Assembly: GCF_947500765.1 (NCBI RefSeq)
Contig: NZ_CANMTH010000006.1
Location: 1-64,000, forward strand
Length of the DNA stretch: 64,000 nucleotides
Source of the DNA: an uncultured Formosa sp.
GTDB lineage: Bacteria > Bacteroidota > Bacteroidia > Flavobacteriales > Flavobacteriaceae
Reading direction: 5' to 3'
Below the pieces are notes generated by a model. The model was not told the origin of the DNA, did no database searches, and saw only the letters and a list, made by a program, of their open reading frames with translations. Position numbers and translations under genes: made by a program. Position 1 is the stretch's first letter. Each line of letters begins with the position of its first letter. Positions 8,379-16,806 of this stretch are shown one piece after another.

Positions 8379-8513
8379 GCACAACGTGTTTGTGTATGGT
8401 TAGTTGCGTGGTTAGGCAACTAAGTTAGCAAACATTTAGGAACCCGTGAAAATTCCGCAGGAATTTTCGCAAGTAGTGAAGAACCTAGCAATTAATTATA
8501 CACGGTGTTGTAG
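8379..8513 (-). repeat. attC-like inverted repeat, copy F
   Basis: This is the best-preserved copy. Left arm on the minus strand: CTACAACACCGTGTATAA then AATTGCTAGG. Right arm: CCACGCAACTAACCATAC then ACAAACACGTTGTGC. The arms pair over GTGTAT..TT.(A/G)TTGC with extra bases on one side, as in attC extrahelical bases. The apex palindrome is at 8448-8468 (GAAAATTCC, GCA, GGAATTTTC). The downstream gene's stop is six bases away. Confidence 0.78.
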
Positions 8514-8519
8514 CCAGTT

Positions 8520-10460
8520 TTATTTTATTAATTGTTTTAGTTCCTCAATCCATTTTGGTATAATGTGTTCTTCTGAAATTGACTCAATATATTTTTCAGA
8601 AAACTCAAATTTAAAATTTCCTTTCTTAAAAATTTTAGATAACGCTTGTTGTTTTCGAGGAGATAAGTCTAATGAATAATATACTGATTCTGTTGTTATA
8701 TTATCGATGTTTATTGTTGATATAAACTTATCAATATCTTCGTCTCCAGTAAATTTATTTAATGCATCAAAGAATGTTTTTCCACAAAGAACATCTTCTA
8801 TTTCTGTTTTTGGTGTTTTAGGAGTCTTATTGACGTCAACTAAGATTGTTTCATTTTTTGAATCATCATTTACTATTCTAAAACATTTCAAGTTTTTATG
8901 ATTACTATTAAGAGTTTCAAATTCTACTAAACTTGCATCAGTATCCATTAATAATATTACTGTACCTTTTACGTCTTTTTTAAAGTCATTGTATGTAACT
9001 AATAAATTTTGATAAATTCTTTTAATTTGAGTTGCTCCTCCAACAGGAATTATTCTTAGTTTTTTATTCTCTATTTCGTTTTTAAAATAGTGTTCAAAGT
9101 ATTTTTTTTCTGAAGAGCCTTCACATAGGAGCCAATTGAAAGGTTCATTACTTAATATACTTGTAATAATAGACTGAATAAAGTCATTGAGGCTTTTAAG
9201 TCTTATATCATATGGAAGTGTTCCTTTAGAACTTTCAAACTCTTGTTTTATTTCTTCTCTATAATTTGATACCGAAATTAAATCAAAGCAGTGTTTGTTT
9301 TTATTATCTTTTGTAATTACCGTAACATTACCATTAGATATTGTTGGGATAAACCCATACCAATGAGTACTAAATAAAAGTTGAGAACACATTTCACTTA
9401 TATTAAAAAGTGAATTAAATTGTTCGTAGCACGCAGACATATGTAGTGAAGATTCCGGTTCGTCTATTGCTAGAATTATATTATTTGAATTTTCACGGTA
9501 TTTGTTTAAAAAATGTTGTGTTAAATCAATTATAGCTTTTTGTTTTTCACCAGAGCTTAGTAAACTTACATCTAACCAATGTTTACCAGATAACTTGTGT
9601 AGTTTTCTAGTTCTAAAAAAATCTTCAATAATTAGGTTATATACGTTTGCTTTTCTAATCATTAATTGTCTATCTGAAGATGTTCTAAATGAATATTCTA
9701 AAAGAACATCTTCTAGCTCTTTTAAAAATTTATTTAAATTAGTATTAATCTTTGATATTTCAGAACGAGGTACGCATTTAGCTATAACATCAATTAATGT
9801 TTTCCCCATTAATGCTTGAATATGTTGATTTTCAAGATTTGTAAAAGTAGCTGGGTCGATATCATTTGGAATGTAAATATATTCGTAATAGGTTAATATA
9901 TCTTCTAATAACCCTTTAAAAATTTTCTCCAACTGAACTTGTTCTATTTTTTTCCCTGAACCAATTTCTTCTTTTAAAATATCAGCTAAAGGTTTAACGT
10001 TAAAAAAGGATAAATCAACTCCTTTATTGTGATTTATTCCAATTGGAAGTACGTAATACTCGTCTTTTAAATTATCTCTTTTTAATATTTCGAACTGTTT
10101 GAAAAGTAATGTTAAATGTTCTCGATTTTGAGATATAATATCTTCTTCTTTTATTTCCCAAATAAAGTCACTGTATTGTTGAGCAATTTCAATATTTTCG
10201 GCTGTTATGATATCCGCATCTTTTTTAATTAAAAATATTGGAACAATATGTGGGTTCGTTGTTTCCTCACCACTTTTACGAACTGTTGTGTTAAAATTAA
10301 AATGACCGTTATTAAATAAACAATCAAGAGCTTCTAATACGGAGCTTTTTCCTATTCCATTATTTCCAACAATGCCATTAAAAGATTGACCATTTGAGAG
10401 AGGTATATAATTTGTTGCAGAATAAGTTTTAAAATATTTTATTGAAAGTCCTATTATCAT
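8520..10460 (-). CDS. OLD-family AAA ATPase with TOPRIM-like nuclease domain
   Basis: The 646-residue protein combines an ABC-type ATPase head with a C-terminal TOPRIM-like domain. Walker A is GNNGIGKS (residues 32-39). The signature motif LLSSGEKQ is near residue 305, Walker B ILAIDEPESS near 335, and the H-loop LLFSTHWYG near 365. The TOPRIM-like part around 445-560 has LLCEGSSEKKY with the acidic residue and ILLMDTDAS. OLD-family proteins (P2 OLD, GajA) are ATP-regulated nucleases, many acting in phage defence. No GajB-like helicase or other partner is adjacent, so this would be a single-gene system. It sits in the cassette-like array between repeats F and G, which points to mobility. Confidence 0.85.
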   Translation of the reverse strand: MIIGLSIKYFKTYSATNYIPLSNGQSFNGIVGNNGIGKSSVLEALDCLFNNGHFNFNTTVRKSGEETTNPHIVPIFLIKKDADIITAENIEIAQQYSDFIWEIKEEDIISQNREHLTLLFKQFEILKRDNLKDEYYVLPIGINHNKGVDLSFFNVKPLADILKEEIGSGKKIEQVQLEKIFKGLLEDILTYYEYIYIPNDIDPATFTNLENQHIQALMGKTLIDVIAKCVPRSEISKINTNLNKFLKELEDVLLEYSFRTSSDRQLMIRKANVYNLIIEDFFRTRKLHKLSGKHWLDVSLLSSGEKQKAIIDLTQHFLNKYRENSNNIILAIDEPESSLHMSACYEQFNSLFNISEMCSQLLFSTHWYGFIPTISNGNVTVITKDNKNKHCFDLISVSNYREEIKQEFESSKGTLPYDIRLKSLNDFIQSIITSILSNEPFNWLLCEGSSEKKYFEHYFKNEIENKKLRIIPVGGATQIKRIYQNLLVTYNDFKKDVKGTVILLMDTDASLVEFETLNSNHKNLKCFRIVNDDSKNETILVDVNKTPKTPKTEIEDVLCGKTFFDALNKFTGDEDIDKFISTINIDNITTESVYYSLDLSPRKQQALSKIFKKGNFKFEFSEKYIESISEEHIIPKWIEELKQLIK

Positions 10461-10580
10461 TCTTGTTTTTTTTAAATTGGCTACAACGTATTATATCAAA
10501 ACAAATATAAACGATAATCACTTATTTTTTCGGAATATCATCACTTTTATATTGTCTTTATAGCCATTGTTACAAGCCTT
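10461..10580 (-). repeat. degenerate attC-like end, copy G
   Basis: On the minus strand the sequence GTTGTAGCCAATTT lies 20 nt upstream of the OLD gene start, at the same relative position as the cores of copies C, D and F. The rest of the element is not recognisable apart from a weak GTTACAA near 10,568. This is the 5' end of the array as read by its genes. Confidence 0.4.
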
Positions 10581-11240
10581 TGCTTAGGTGTTAACATGTT
10601 TATTTTACTAACACTAACAAGAATACACCTATCCCAAAGCCATAAATTTAACCCACCAAAAAACCACCAACCAAGGGAAAAATAGACACTTCAAAACACA
10701 AAAAATCTCCGAAACAGATTAGGATGCGATTCGAGTCTGATGCATACCTCCCTCGGAGAACGATCTTGCTTCGAAAAACACACCCGAAGCACTACCGAAG
10801 AAGACTCGAACGAGACTCGAACAAAACCCCTATCGAATTTGGACTGTTTTTCATGCATTTTTGACCGTGATTTGCATTAATTATCATGAAATTTATTAAA
10901 ACAAAAGCTGCCAAGTTCGTATACGTAAACACCTATGGTTAAATTTTACTGTTTTGAAACTAAATTGCTAAGAAGTCAAGTATAATCGAAGGTTTAGAGC
11001 CGTAAATTACACTCCAAATGCTAAATGGTATATTTTGAGAGATAGGGTGGCGTTTTCCTTGATATCGGGAAGTATTGACAAGCTTAATTGCTTGTAGCGT
11101 GAGCCTTATAAAAAAGAGCATATTACTATTGTACATATAAAACTTTAATCTATAATCCCTTGTTAAAACACAATACTAAAAATAAAGTCTATCCGTTAAC
11201 AACTAACTTTCATCCTAATATAGCGATAAAATCAAATATT
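10581..11240. other. intergenic region with GC-richer palindromic segment
   Basis: No gene was found in 660 bases. The part from 10,700 to 10,830 is richer in GC than its surroundings. It carries two direct copies of GACTCGAAC (10,803-10,811 and 10,814-10,822) and an inverted TTCGAGTC at 10,730-10,737. A small hairpin AATCT/AGATT at 10,704-10,720 followed on the minus strand by T residues may be a terminator. The remainder is plain AT-rich sequence. Confidence 0.45.
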
Positions 11241-11891
11241 TTAATTGGACTGAATCCCATTCCCATAATAAATAAGGTCTGAATTACTATCGTTTAGGTA
11301 CAGCACCGGATAATCGGCATCGTGTGGGGTAACTTTCCATGCTTTCACTAAAGAGATGACTTCATAATCGATACCACCGGTAAATTGCTCGTAATACCCG
11401 AATTGAATATCGACACAATCTGTAATAATATCGTCTAGTTCTAAAGCGTTGGCAGCATCTTCAGCAACTTCATTTAAAAAGAAGTCTGTAACGTAATTTT
11501 CAGTTAACCGTTTTTCGGTATCCAGTTCCGTTTCTGTAATACGGTATCCGCTTAATTGATAAAACGCACCATCGGCATCAAAATGATAAATCAGATCTTG
11601 ATTTAAAATTTGCAAGCCGTTTAAAAACTGATTGCAATACACATGATCATTAAGATACAAATCTGTACTAACGGCTGTGATTTGTAGGGCATCAGACGCG
11701 ATAGTGTTGGCTGCGAATAGCGACTCGGCAAAAGCCTCTTCTTCTGCAGACACTACATCGTCTGTTGGAGAATTAACAATCTCGTAGGCACAGGCCTCGT
11801 AGTTCGTCAAATCATCATCAGAATTGCAACTTGCAACACTTAGCATAAGACCACAAATAAAAATAGAAAAACGAAATAGCTTGGTTGTCAT
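11241..11891 (-). CDS. lipoprotein resembling an FTP/thermolysin propeptide domain
   Basis: This 216-residue protein has a lipoprotein signal peptide (FSIFICGLMLSVASCNSDDD) with an Asp-rich stretch after the lipid cysteine, typical of Bacteroidota surface lipoproteins. The segment CNQFLNGLQILNQDLIYHFD followed by GAFYQLSGY resembles the FTP domain of thermolysin and fungalysin propeptides (NGxxVxxxDxxVHxDxxGxxxSxxG). No peptidase domain follows, so it would be a stand-alone propeptide-like or inhibitor-like lipoprotein. The domain call is inference by eye. Confidence 0.7.
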   Translation of the reverse strand: MTTKLFRFSIFICGLMLSVASCNSDDDLTNYEACAYEIVNSPTDDVVSAEEEAFAESLFAANTIASDALQITAVSTDLYLNDHVYCNQFLNGLQILNQDLIYHFDADGAFYQLSGYRITETELDTEKRLTENYVTDFFLNEVAEDAANALELDDIITDCVDIQFGYYEQFTGGIDYEVISLVKAWKVTPHDADYPVLYLNDSNSDLIYYGNGIQSN

Positions 11892-12000
11892 AAAATATTG
11901 GTTTAAGGTTTTATTATAAGATGCAGATTTAAAAAAAGGTTGCGTACCTGCTAAGATAAAAAAACAACACTAAGTATAACCTCTGGAATAATAGACCTCT

Positions 12001-12048
12001 AAAAAAATCAGGGTTTAAGAGGTATCTGTAACACTTAAAACCCTGATT
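12001..12048 (-). terminator. intrinsic terminator of the ABC operon
   Basis: An almost perfect stem pairs 12,006-12,019 (AATCAGGGTTTAAG) with 12,034-12,048 and is followed on the minus strand by seven T residues. It lies about 60 bases after the stop of the permease gene. Confidence 0.75.
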
Positions 12049-12106
12049 AAGGTATAATATTCTAATAATGTATAACGTGCTAATCGTTGTAAAAAACAGA
12101 CATAGC

Positions 12107-14653
12107 TTAGGCTTCTTTCCGAAGGACTTCTAATGGCGAGCTTTTTAGTACCGTACGGATATTGCTTAAGCCTATAACTAATACCAATAGCGTAATGCCT
12201 GGTAGTAAGACTACAAACGGAATGATAGAGGGCACAAAGGGTTCTTTAAAGACTAGCAATGCCAAACATAAACTGCTTGCCAAGGCTAATAATAAACCAA
12301 CCACACTTCCTAAAAGTCCTAAAAAGAGATATTCTAAAGCTGTAATTTTTAAGATTTGGATATTCTTAGCGCCTAGCGTTCGTAATAATACGTTTTCCTT
12401 AATACGCTGATATTTACTGGTGCGTATAGATCCTATTAACACAATAATCCCCGTAAACATGCTAAAAAACGCCATAAAACTAATCACCCAAGAGACCTTT
12501 TCTAAGATGCCTTCTACCACCGTAAATATTTGTCGTAAATCGATAATAGAGACATTCGGGAAACGGCTCACCAAATCTTGCTGTAAGGCAGCCGAACTGT
12601 TTTCGTCGGGCACCAACGTGGTTAACACATTAAACTGTGGCGCGTCTTCTAACACGCCAGCCGGAAAGACCACGGTAAAGTTTAGTTGCACTTGAGACCA
12701 ATCGACCTGACGGATACTTCCCACCGTAGTTTCCATAAGCACGCCTTGTACATTAAAAACTACGGGATCGCCTACCTCTAAATTGGCATCGTTGGCGAGG
12801 TTATCGGAAATAGAAATCACCACCGGTTCACCAGTATCTAATCTCGGCGTCCACTCCCCTGCTATTAGGGTTTCCGAATCGATTAGGGTATCGCGATAGG
12901 TGGTTCTAAATTCGTGACTTAACACCCAACCGCGCACTTGGCGTGTGCTGTCTTGGCGGATGTCGTTTACCAATTGTCCGTTAATCCGTTGCATGCGCAT
13001 CGTTACTAACGGGATGTCGCTAAGCACAGGTAAATTTTTAGATTGTATGCGTTGCGAAATGGCCGCGCGCTGGGCTGGTTGCACGTCTAAAATGATGATG
13101 TTAGCGCTATCGGACTGGGCGCCGACTTCGGTTTTTGCCAATAAAATGTCTTTGGTAAAATATAGGGTACTGATTAAAAATGTTCCCAATCCAATGGCAA
13201 TCACTAACACGACGGTCTGATTGTTTGGTCGGAATAAATTCAGTACACTTTGTCTGGCTGTAAAACTCCAATGCTTTGGAAAATAGCGCTTGATTAAACG
13301 CGTGAATCCGATGGCAACACCTGCTAATAAAGCAAAAGTGATTACCGTGGCTCCTACAAATGAAAGCGCATAAAGAGCATCTTTTATCAGCCAAAACGAG
13401 AATAAAAACAGAAATACTAAAATGGCTGTAAATACAGAAAGACGTACCCATAATGGCTCTTGTGCCCCATCTTCACTCACCCGTAACACATCTAAAGGCG
13501 ATACAAACCAGGTGCGTAATAAAGGTAAGAGTGCAAATAACACCGACATAAACAAGCCGAGTAAGATCCCGATTAAAATGGGTACTACCGAAATGGAAAT
13601 CTCTAATGTAAAGGGTAAAAAGTCTTGTAATAAATACGGAAATACCAACTGTAGCCCCACACCTATTAACGCCCCTATAGCGCCACCAAGAATCCCGATA
13701 CCTCCAATTTGAATGAGGAATATCAAAAAACTTTGCAGTCTAGAGGCGCCCATACATTTTAAAACGGCAATGGCTTTAAGCTTCTCTTTAATGTAAATAT
13801 GTACCGAACTCGCAATCCCAATACAGCCTAGTAACAACGCTATAAAGGCCGCTAGATTTAAGAAATTCCCCACATTCTCGTAACGTTTACCTAAACGTTT
13901 AGAGGTTCCGGTATGCGTATCTAAATCGGCATTTTCTAAATCTAATAGTGGTTCTAAACGGTCTTCTAAACGTTTTAAATTAACCGTGTCCGATACTTTG
14001 TAGTAATACTGGTATTCTTTCCGACTTCCAAACTGTAACAGCTTGGTAGCGGCTACCAAATGCCGTGGCATAATCACTGGAGGTGCTACAGAACTGGAAA
14101 TGCCCGAGTTCCCCGGCATAGATTTTAAAGCCCCTACTATAGGTAACGTCAGTTCCCCGATTTTAATAGAATCACCAGCTTTTACATTAAATTGTATCAT
14201 GAGTGTGGCATCAACCAACACACCACCTGAGGTCTGATACGTGGTTGATGCAGAAGCAGGTTCGGCATCGATTTCACCGTAAAATGGAAAATCACCTGCA
14301 ATCCCCTGAACTTTTACCAATTTGGTTCCGCCACTTTTAGGGAAGGCAATCATGGACACAAAATTCACTTCGGAAGCCTGCGGTTGTAACGAATCGATAA
14401 TGGCTTGTGCTCGCGCTGTCGGTTCTTGTTTGGAATCGATTATAAAATCGGCACCCATTAAGGTTTTAGATTGGCTCTTTAAATTATCCTGTAAATTAGA
14501 ACTGAATAATTGAATGGAAACCACCGCAGCAATTCCCAAAATAATCGAGGCCATAAATAATAGTAAACGGACTTTACTCGCTTTGGCATCCCGCCAAGCC
14601 ATTTTAAAAAGCCATTGGAGTTGTATGTTTTTTGAGGTGTTAGAATCTATCAA
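12107..14653 (-). CDS. ybbP: ABC transporter permease, YbbP-like (FtsX/LolE superfamily)
   Basis: This large inner-membrane permease (848 residues) has an N-terminal helix (residues 25-50), a periplasmic domain, then a first FtsX-type helical bundle (about 260-390) containing KEKLKAIAVLKCMGASRLQ. A second periplasmic domain and a C-terminal bundle (about 735-840) with NVLLRTLGAKNIQILK follow. This two-bundle layout is that of YbbP rather than single-bundle LolC/E. Its ATG overlaps the stop of the ATPase gene by four bases, and it lies divergent to tesA as in many proteobacteria. Substrate unknown; export of hydrophobic molecules or lipids is commonly proposed. Confidence 0.85.
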   Translation of the reverse strand: MIDSNTSKNIQLQWLFKMAWRDAKASKVRLLLFMASIILGIAAVVSIQLFSSNLQDNLKSQSKTLMGADFIIDSKQEPTARAQAIIDSLQPQASEVNFVSMIAFPKSGGTKLVKVQGIAGDFPFYGEIDAEPASASTTYQTSGGVLVDATLMIQFNVKAGDSIKIGELTLPIVGALKSMPGNSGISSSVAPPVIMPRHLVAATKLLQFGSRKEYQYYYKVSDTVNLKRLEDRLEPLLDLENADLDTHTGTSKRLGKRYENVGNFLNLAAFIALLLGCIGIASSVHIYIKEKLKAIAVLKCMGASRLQSFLIFLIQIGGIGILGGAIGALIGVGLQLVFPYLLQDFLPFTLEISISVVPILIGILLGLFMSVLFALLPLLRTWFVSPLDVLRVSEDGAQEPLWVRLSVFTAILVFLFLFSFWLIKDALYALSFVGATVITFALLAGVAIGFTRLIKRYFPKHWSFTARQSVLNLFRPNNQTVVLVIAIGLGTFLISTLYFTKDILLAKTEVGAQSDSANIIILDVQPAQRAAISQRIQSKNLPVLSDIPLVTMRMQRINGQLVNDIRQDSTRQVRGWVLSHEFRTTYRDTLIDSETLIAGEWTPRLDTGEPVVISISDNLANDANLEVGDPVVFNVQGVLMETTVGSIRQVDWSQVQLNFTVVFPAGVLEDAPQFNVLTTLVPDENSSAALQQDLVSRFPNVSIIDLRQIFTVVEGILEKVSWVISFMAFFSMFTGIIVLIGSIRTSKYQRIKENVLLRTLGAKNIQILKITALEYLFLGLLGSVVGLLLALASSLCLALLVFKEPFVPSIIPFVVLLPGITLLVLVIGLSNIRTVLKSSPLEVLRKEA

Positions 14654-15338
14654 AGTGCTGTAGTGGGTTGGTTCGTAATAATTTTTCCACCTTTAAGTTT
14701 TAAGATGTGTTGGGTGCGGTTGGCTAACTCTAAATCGTGGGTAATAATCACTAAAGTAGTGCCGTGTTCTGCATTCAGTTCAAAAAGCAATTGAATGACT
14801 TTTTCTCCAGTTTCTTCATCTAAATTCCCCGTAGGTTCATCGGCAAATAATATCGCTGGTTTATTAGCAAACGCACGTGCTAAAGCCACACGTTGCTGTT
14901 CGCCACCAGACAACTGCGACGGATAATGATGCACACGACTGCCCAAACCGACTTTCTCTAGCAAATCTAAACTTACCTGAGTGGCGTTTTTATCGCCTTG
15001 CAGTTCTAAAGGGACACTCACATTTTCCAAAGCCGTTAACGTAGGTAAAAGCTGAAAATTCTGAAATATAAACCCCACGTTTTTGTTTCGTAATTGTGCG
15101 CGTTCATCTTCATTCAACGTGGCTAAATCTTGTCCGCATAATTCCACTGTACCACCGTTAGCCTGATCTAAACCTGCACATAACCCAATAAGGTGGTTTT
15201 TCCGCTTCCAGAAGGTCCAACAATAGAAAATATTTGCCCTTGCTCGACATCAAACGAAATGTCGTGTAATACCGTTAATTGTTTGTTACCGCTGGTATAA
15301 GTTTTTTCTAACCCAGTTATCTTTAATATCTTTGACAT
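14650..15338 (-). pseudogene. ybbA: ABC ATPase, YbbA/LolD type, interrupted by a one-base frameshift
   Basis: The N-terminal part starts with ATG at 15,338 and encodes 56 codons including Walker A GPSGSGKT (residues 41-48), then runs into TAG at 15,168-15,170. Inserting one base near 15,182-15,186 (GGTTATG read as GGTTTATG) restores [10 protein letters not shown] and joins the 165-codon downstream frame. That frame carries the Q-loop FIFQNF, signature LSGGEQQR, Walker [13 protein letters not shown] and switch His IITHD. The gene is otherwise intact, so this is either a recent mutation, a programmed shift, or a sequencing error. Confidence 0.85.
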
Positions 15339-15364
15339 CTAATCTTTAATTTAAATCACTATTT

Positions 15365-16111
15365 ATGTGCGAGGCTCAAAATAAACAATTGCAATCAAAT
15401 CACCCCGGGTTTAGGGTCTCTAAACTCTTAAAGTTTTGTTATTTTATTTTAGCCCTAGCCCTGTATTCTTGTGGTGATGGCAAAGCGGAAAAAGCCAAAG
15501 ACCAAAAAACTGAAACTACTACCGTTACATCGACTGAAGCGGAACAACCAAAAGACAAAACCATTTTATGTTTTGGAGATAGTATTACTGCTGGTTACGG
15601 ATTAGATAATACAGATGATGCCTATCCTGGGATTTTACAAGACACTATAAATGCATTAAACTTGGAGTATACCGTGATTAATTCGGGAGTTAGTGGCGAA
15701 ACCAGTGCAGGCGGAAAAAGCAGAATTGATTGGGTAATTAAACAAACCCCAGACATATTTTTATTAGAATTAGGGGCGAATGATGGCTTACGCGGCGTAC
15801 CCGTTACTGAAACACGAGCCAACCTACAACACATTATAGATGTGGTTCGTGCTAAAAGTCCAGATACAAAAATTATACTGGCGGGCATGCAAATGCCTCC
15901 AAACATGGGAACCGCATATACTACAGATTTTAAACAACTCTTTATAGATTTAGCTTCGGAAAACAATATTGCCTTTATTCCGTTTATTTTAGAACAAGTT
16001 GGAGGTAAACCAGAACTGAATCAAGGCGATGGTATTCATCCTAATATTGAAGGTCATAAGCTAGTTGCATATACCGTTTGGGATGTACTTGGTCCTATGG
16101 TGAAATCGTAA
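15365..16111 (+). CDS. tesA: GDSL/SGNH esterase lipoprotein (TesA/arylesterase-like)
   Basis: The 248-residue protein has a lipoprotein signal ending ALYSCG (Cys36), a low-complexity Lys/Thr/Glu linker, then an SGNH hydrolase domain. Visible blocks are FGDSITAGYG (nucleophile Ser73), SGVSGETSAGG, GANDG (Asn139) and DGIHPN with the Asp-x-x-His pair near residue 226. The family hydrolyses acyl thioesters, lysophospholipids or aryl esters in the periplasm. It starts 26 bases from the divergent ABC ATPase gene, the same arrangement as tesA and ybbAP in enterobacteria. The N-terminal start is uncertain because no later ATG precedes the signal peptide. Confidence 0.88.
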   Translation: MCEAQNKQLQSNHPGFRVSKLLKFCYFILALALYSCGDGKAEKAKDQKTETTTVTSTEAEQPKDKTILCFGDSITAGYGLDNTDDAYPGILQDTINALNLEYTVINSGVSGETSAGGKSRIDWVIKQTPDIFLLELGANDGLRGVPVTETRANLQHIIDVVRAKSPDTKIILAGMQMPPNMGTAYTTDFKQLFIDLASENNIAFIPFILEQVGGKPELNQGDGIHPNIEGHKLVAYTVWDVLGPMVKS

Positions 16112-16282
16112 TACACCTTACAAGCACATGTGTGCACTACAAATTATGTTTTCTATTAGTATCACCTAAGAGTGCACATTCACACTTATACCTGAATAAA
16201 ATCGAGTAATTACGGTTTTACAGTACTTATCTTAGGTTAAATTGTTTTATTTTTAAGATGTAATTATAATACGTACTCTTAA

Positions 16283-16320
16283 CGGGATAAACCTATGTTT
16301 ATTTGGTATAAAAGGAGTTG
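16283..16320 (+). repeat. 38-bp direct repeat, copy 1
   Basis: It matches 16,711-16,748 at 34 of 38 positions, starting CGGGATAA and ending AAAAGGAGTTG. The end of the motif (GATAAAAGGAGTTG) also occurs on the minus strand near 1,233-1,250, where it encodes DKRSC. Confidence 0.6.
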
Positions 16321-16710
16321 TAATGAATTTTGTCTTACCCAGAAAAAAGGCTACATAATTTTAAACCTTATGTACAAAAATAACAAAGTAATTAGACGTC
16401 ACAGTGAACCTTTTAAATTGAAAATTTTAGCCGAACTTACAACAGGAAAATAGCACCAATAGCCATACAAACCATACTGCTACAAAGCAAATAAACACGA
16501 GTAAAATAGCCATACAACAGTTACCAAAAAACAAGCCTTAAATTAGTATGTAAACAAAAGTGCACTAGTCGTATACATAAATCGTGTTTTACTAGTGCTC
16601 TTTTAATTTATTTAAGCTAAAACATTGTGTGTTTTACGGTTATCCATACTCTTCTTTTAGTATTAAGTAATATATTTAGACATAAAATTAACAATATCCA
16701 ATTGTTTTAT

Positions 16711-16748
16711 CGGGATAACCCTATGTTTATATTGGATAAAAGGAGTTG
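16711..16748 (+). repeat. 38-bp direct repeat, copy 2
   Basis: Second copy of the segment at 16,283-16,320. In frame it encodes RDNPMFILDKRS, so the repeat is probably the conserved 3' end of a gene family found several times as debris. Confidence 0.6.
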
Positions 16749-16806
16749 GCAACAATTCTACTCATTCCGCAAAAAAATTAATAACAAAAACATTACTCAA
16801 AGTTTT

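Larger units (their letters stand above)
16112..16806. other. intergenic region with duplicated 38-bp segment
   Basis: No complete gene is supported. It contains two related 38-bp segments (16,283-16,320 and 16,711-16,748) and several palindromic AGTGCACT-type motifs. One of these forms a hairpin GCACTAGT/ACTAGTGC near 16,562-16,598. The frame open from 16,627 to 16,806 upstream of the next gene encodes the DNPMFILDKRSWQQF tail and looks like a remnant, not part of the secreted protein. Confidence 0.5.

Noticed and set aside
8360..8419. Longer start of the lipoprotein gene at 8,419
   Set aside because: The extra codons lie in the arm of repeat F and hide the signal peptide. GTG at 8,359 gives a normal lipoprotein signal and the conserved 19-nt spacing.
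5653..8513. CRISPR array
   Set aside because: The repeats are long, imperfect, palindromic and separated by genes, not short identical repeats with uniform spacers. No cas gene is present.
10700..10830. tRNA or tmRNA in the GC-richer block
   Set aside because: GATTCGAGTC looks like a T-arm, but no acceptor stem, anticodon arm or CCA context can be built around it.
12945..13712. Open frames opposite the YbbP permease gene
   Set aside because: These are antisense shadows of a high-quality coding region and carry no domain or signal of their own.
16627..16806. N-terminal extension of the secreted protein gene
   Set aside because: The extension encodes a tail-like segment found elsewhere as debris and precedes a clean signal peptide at 16,807, so translation most likely starts there.
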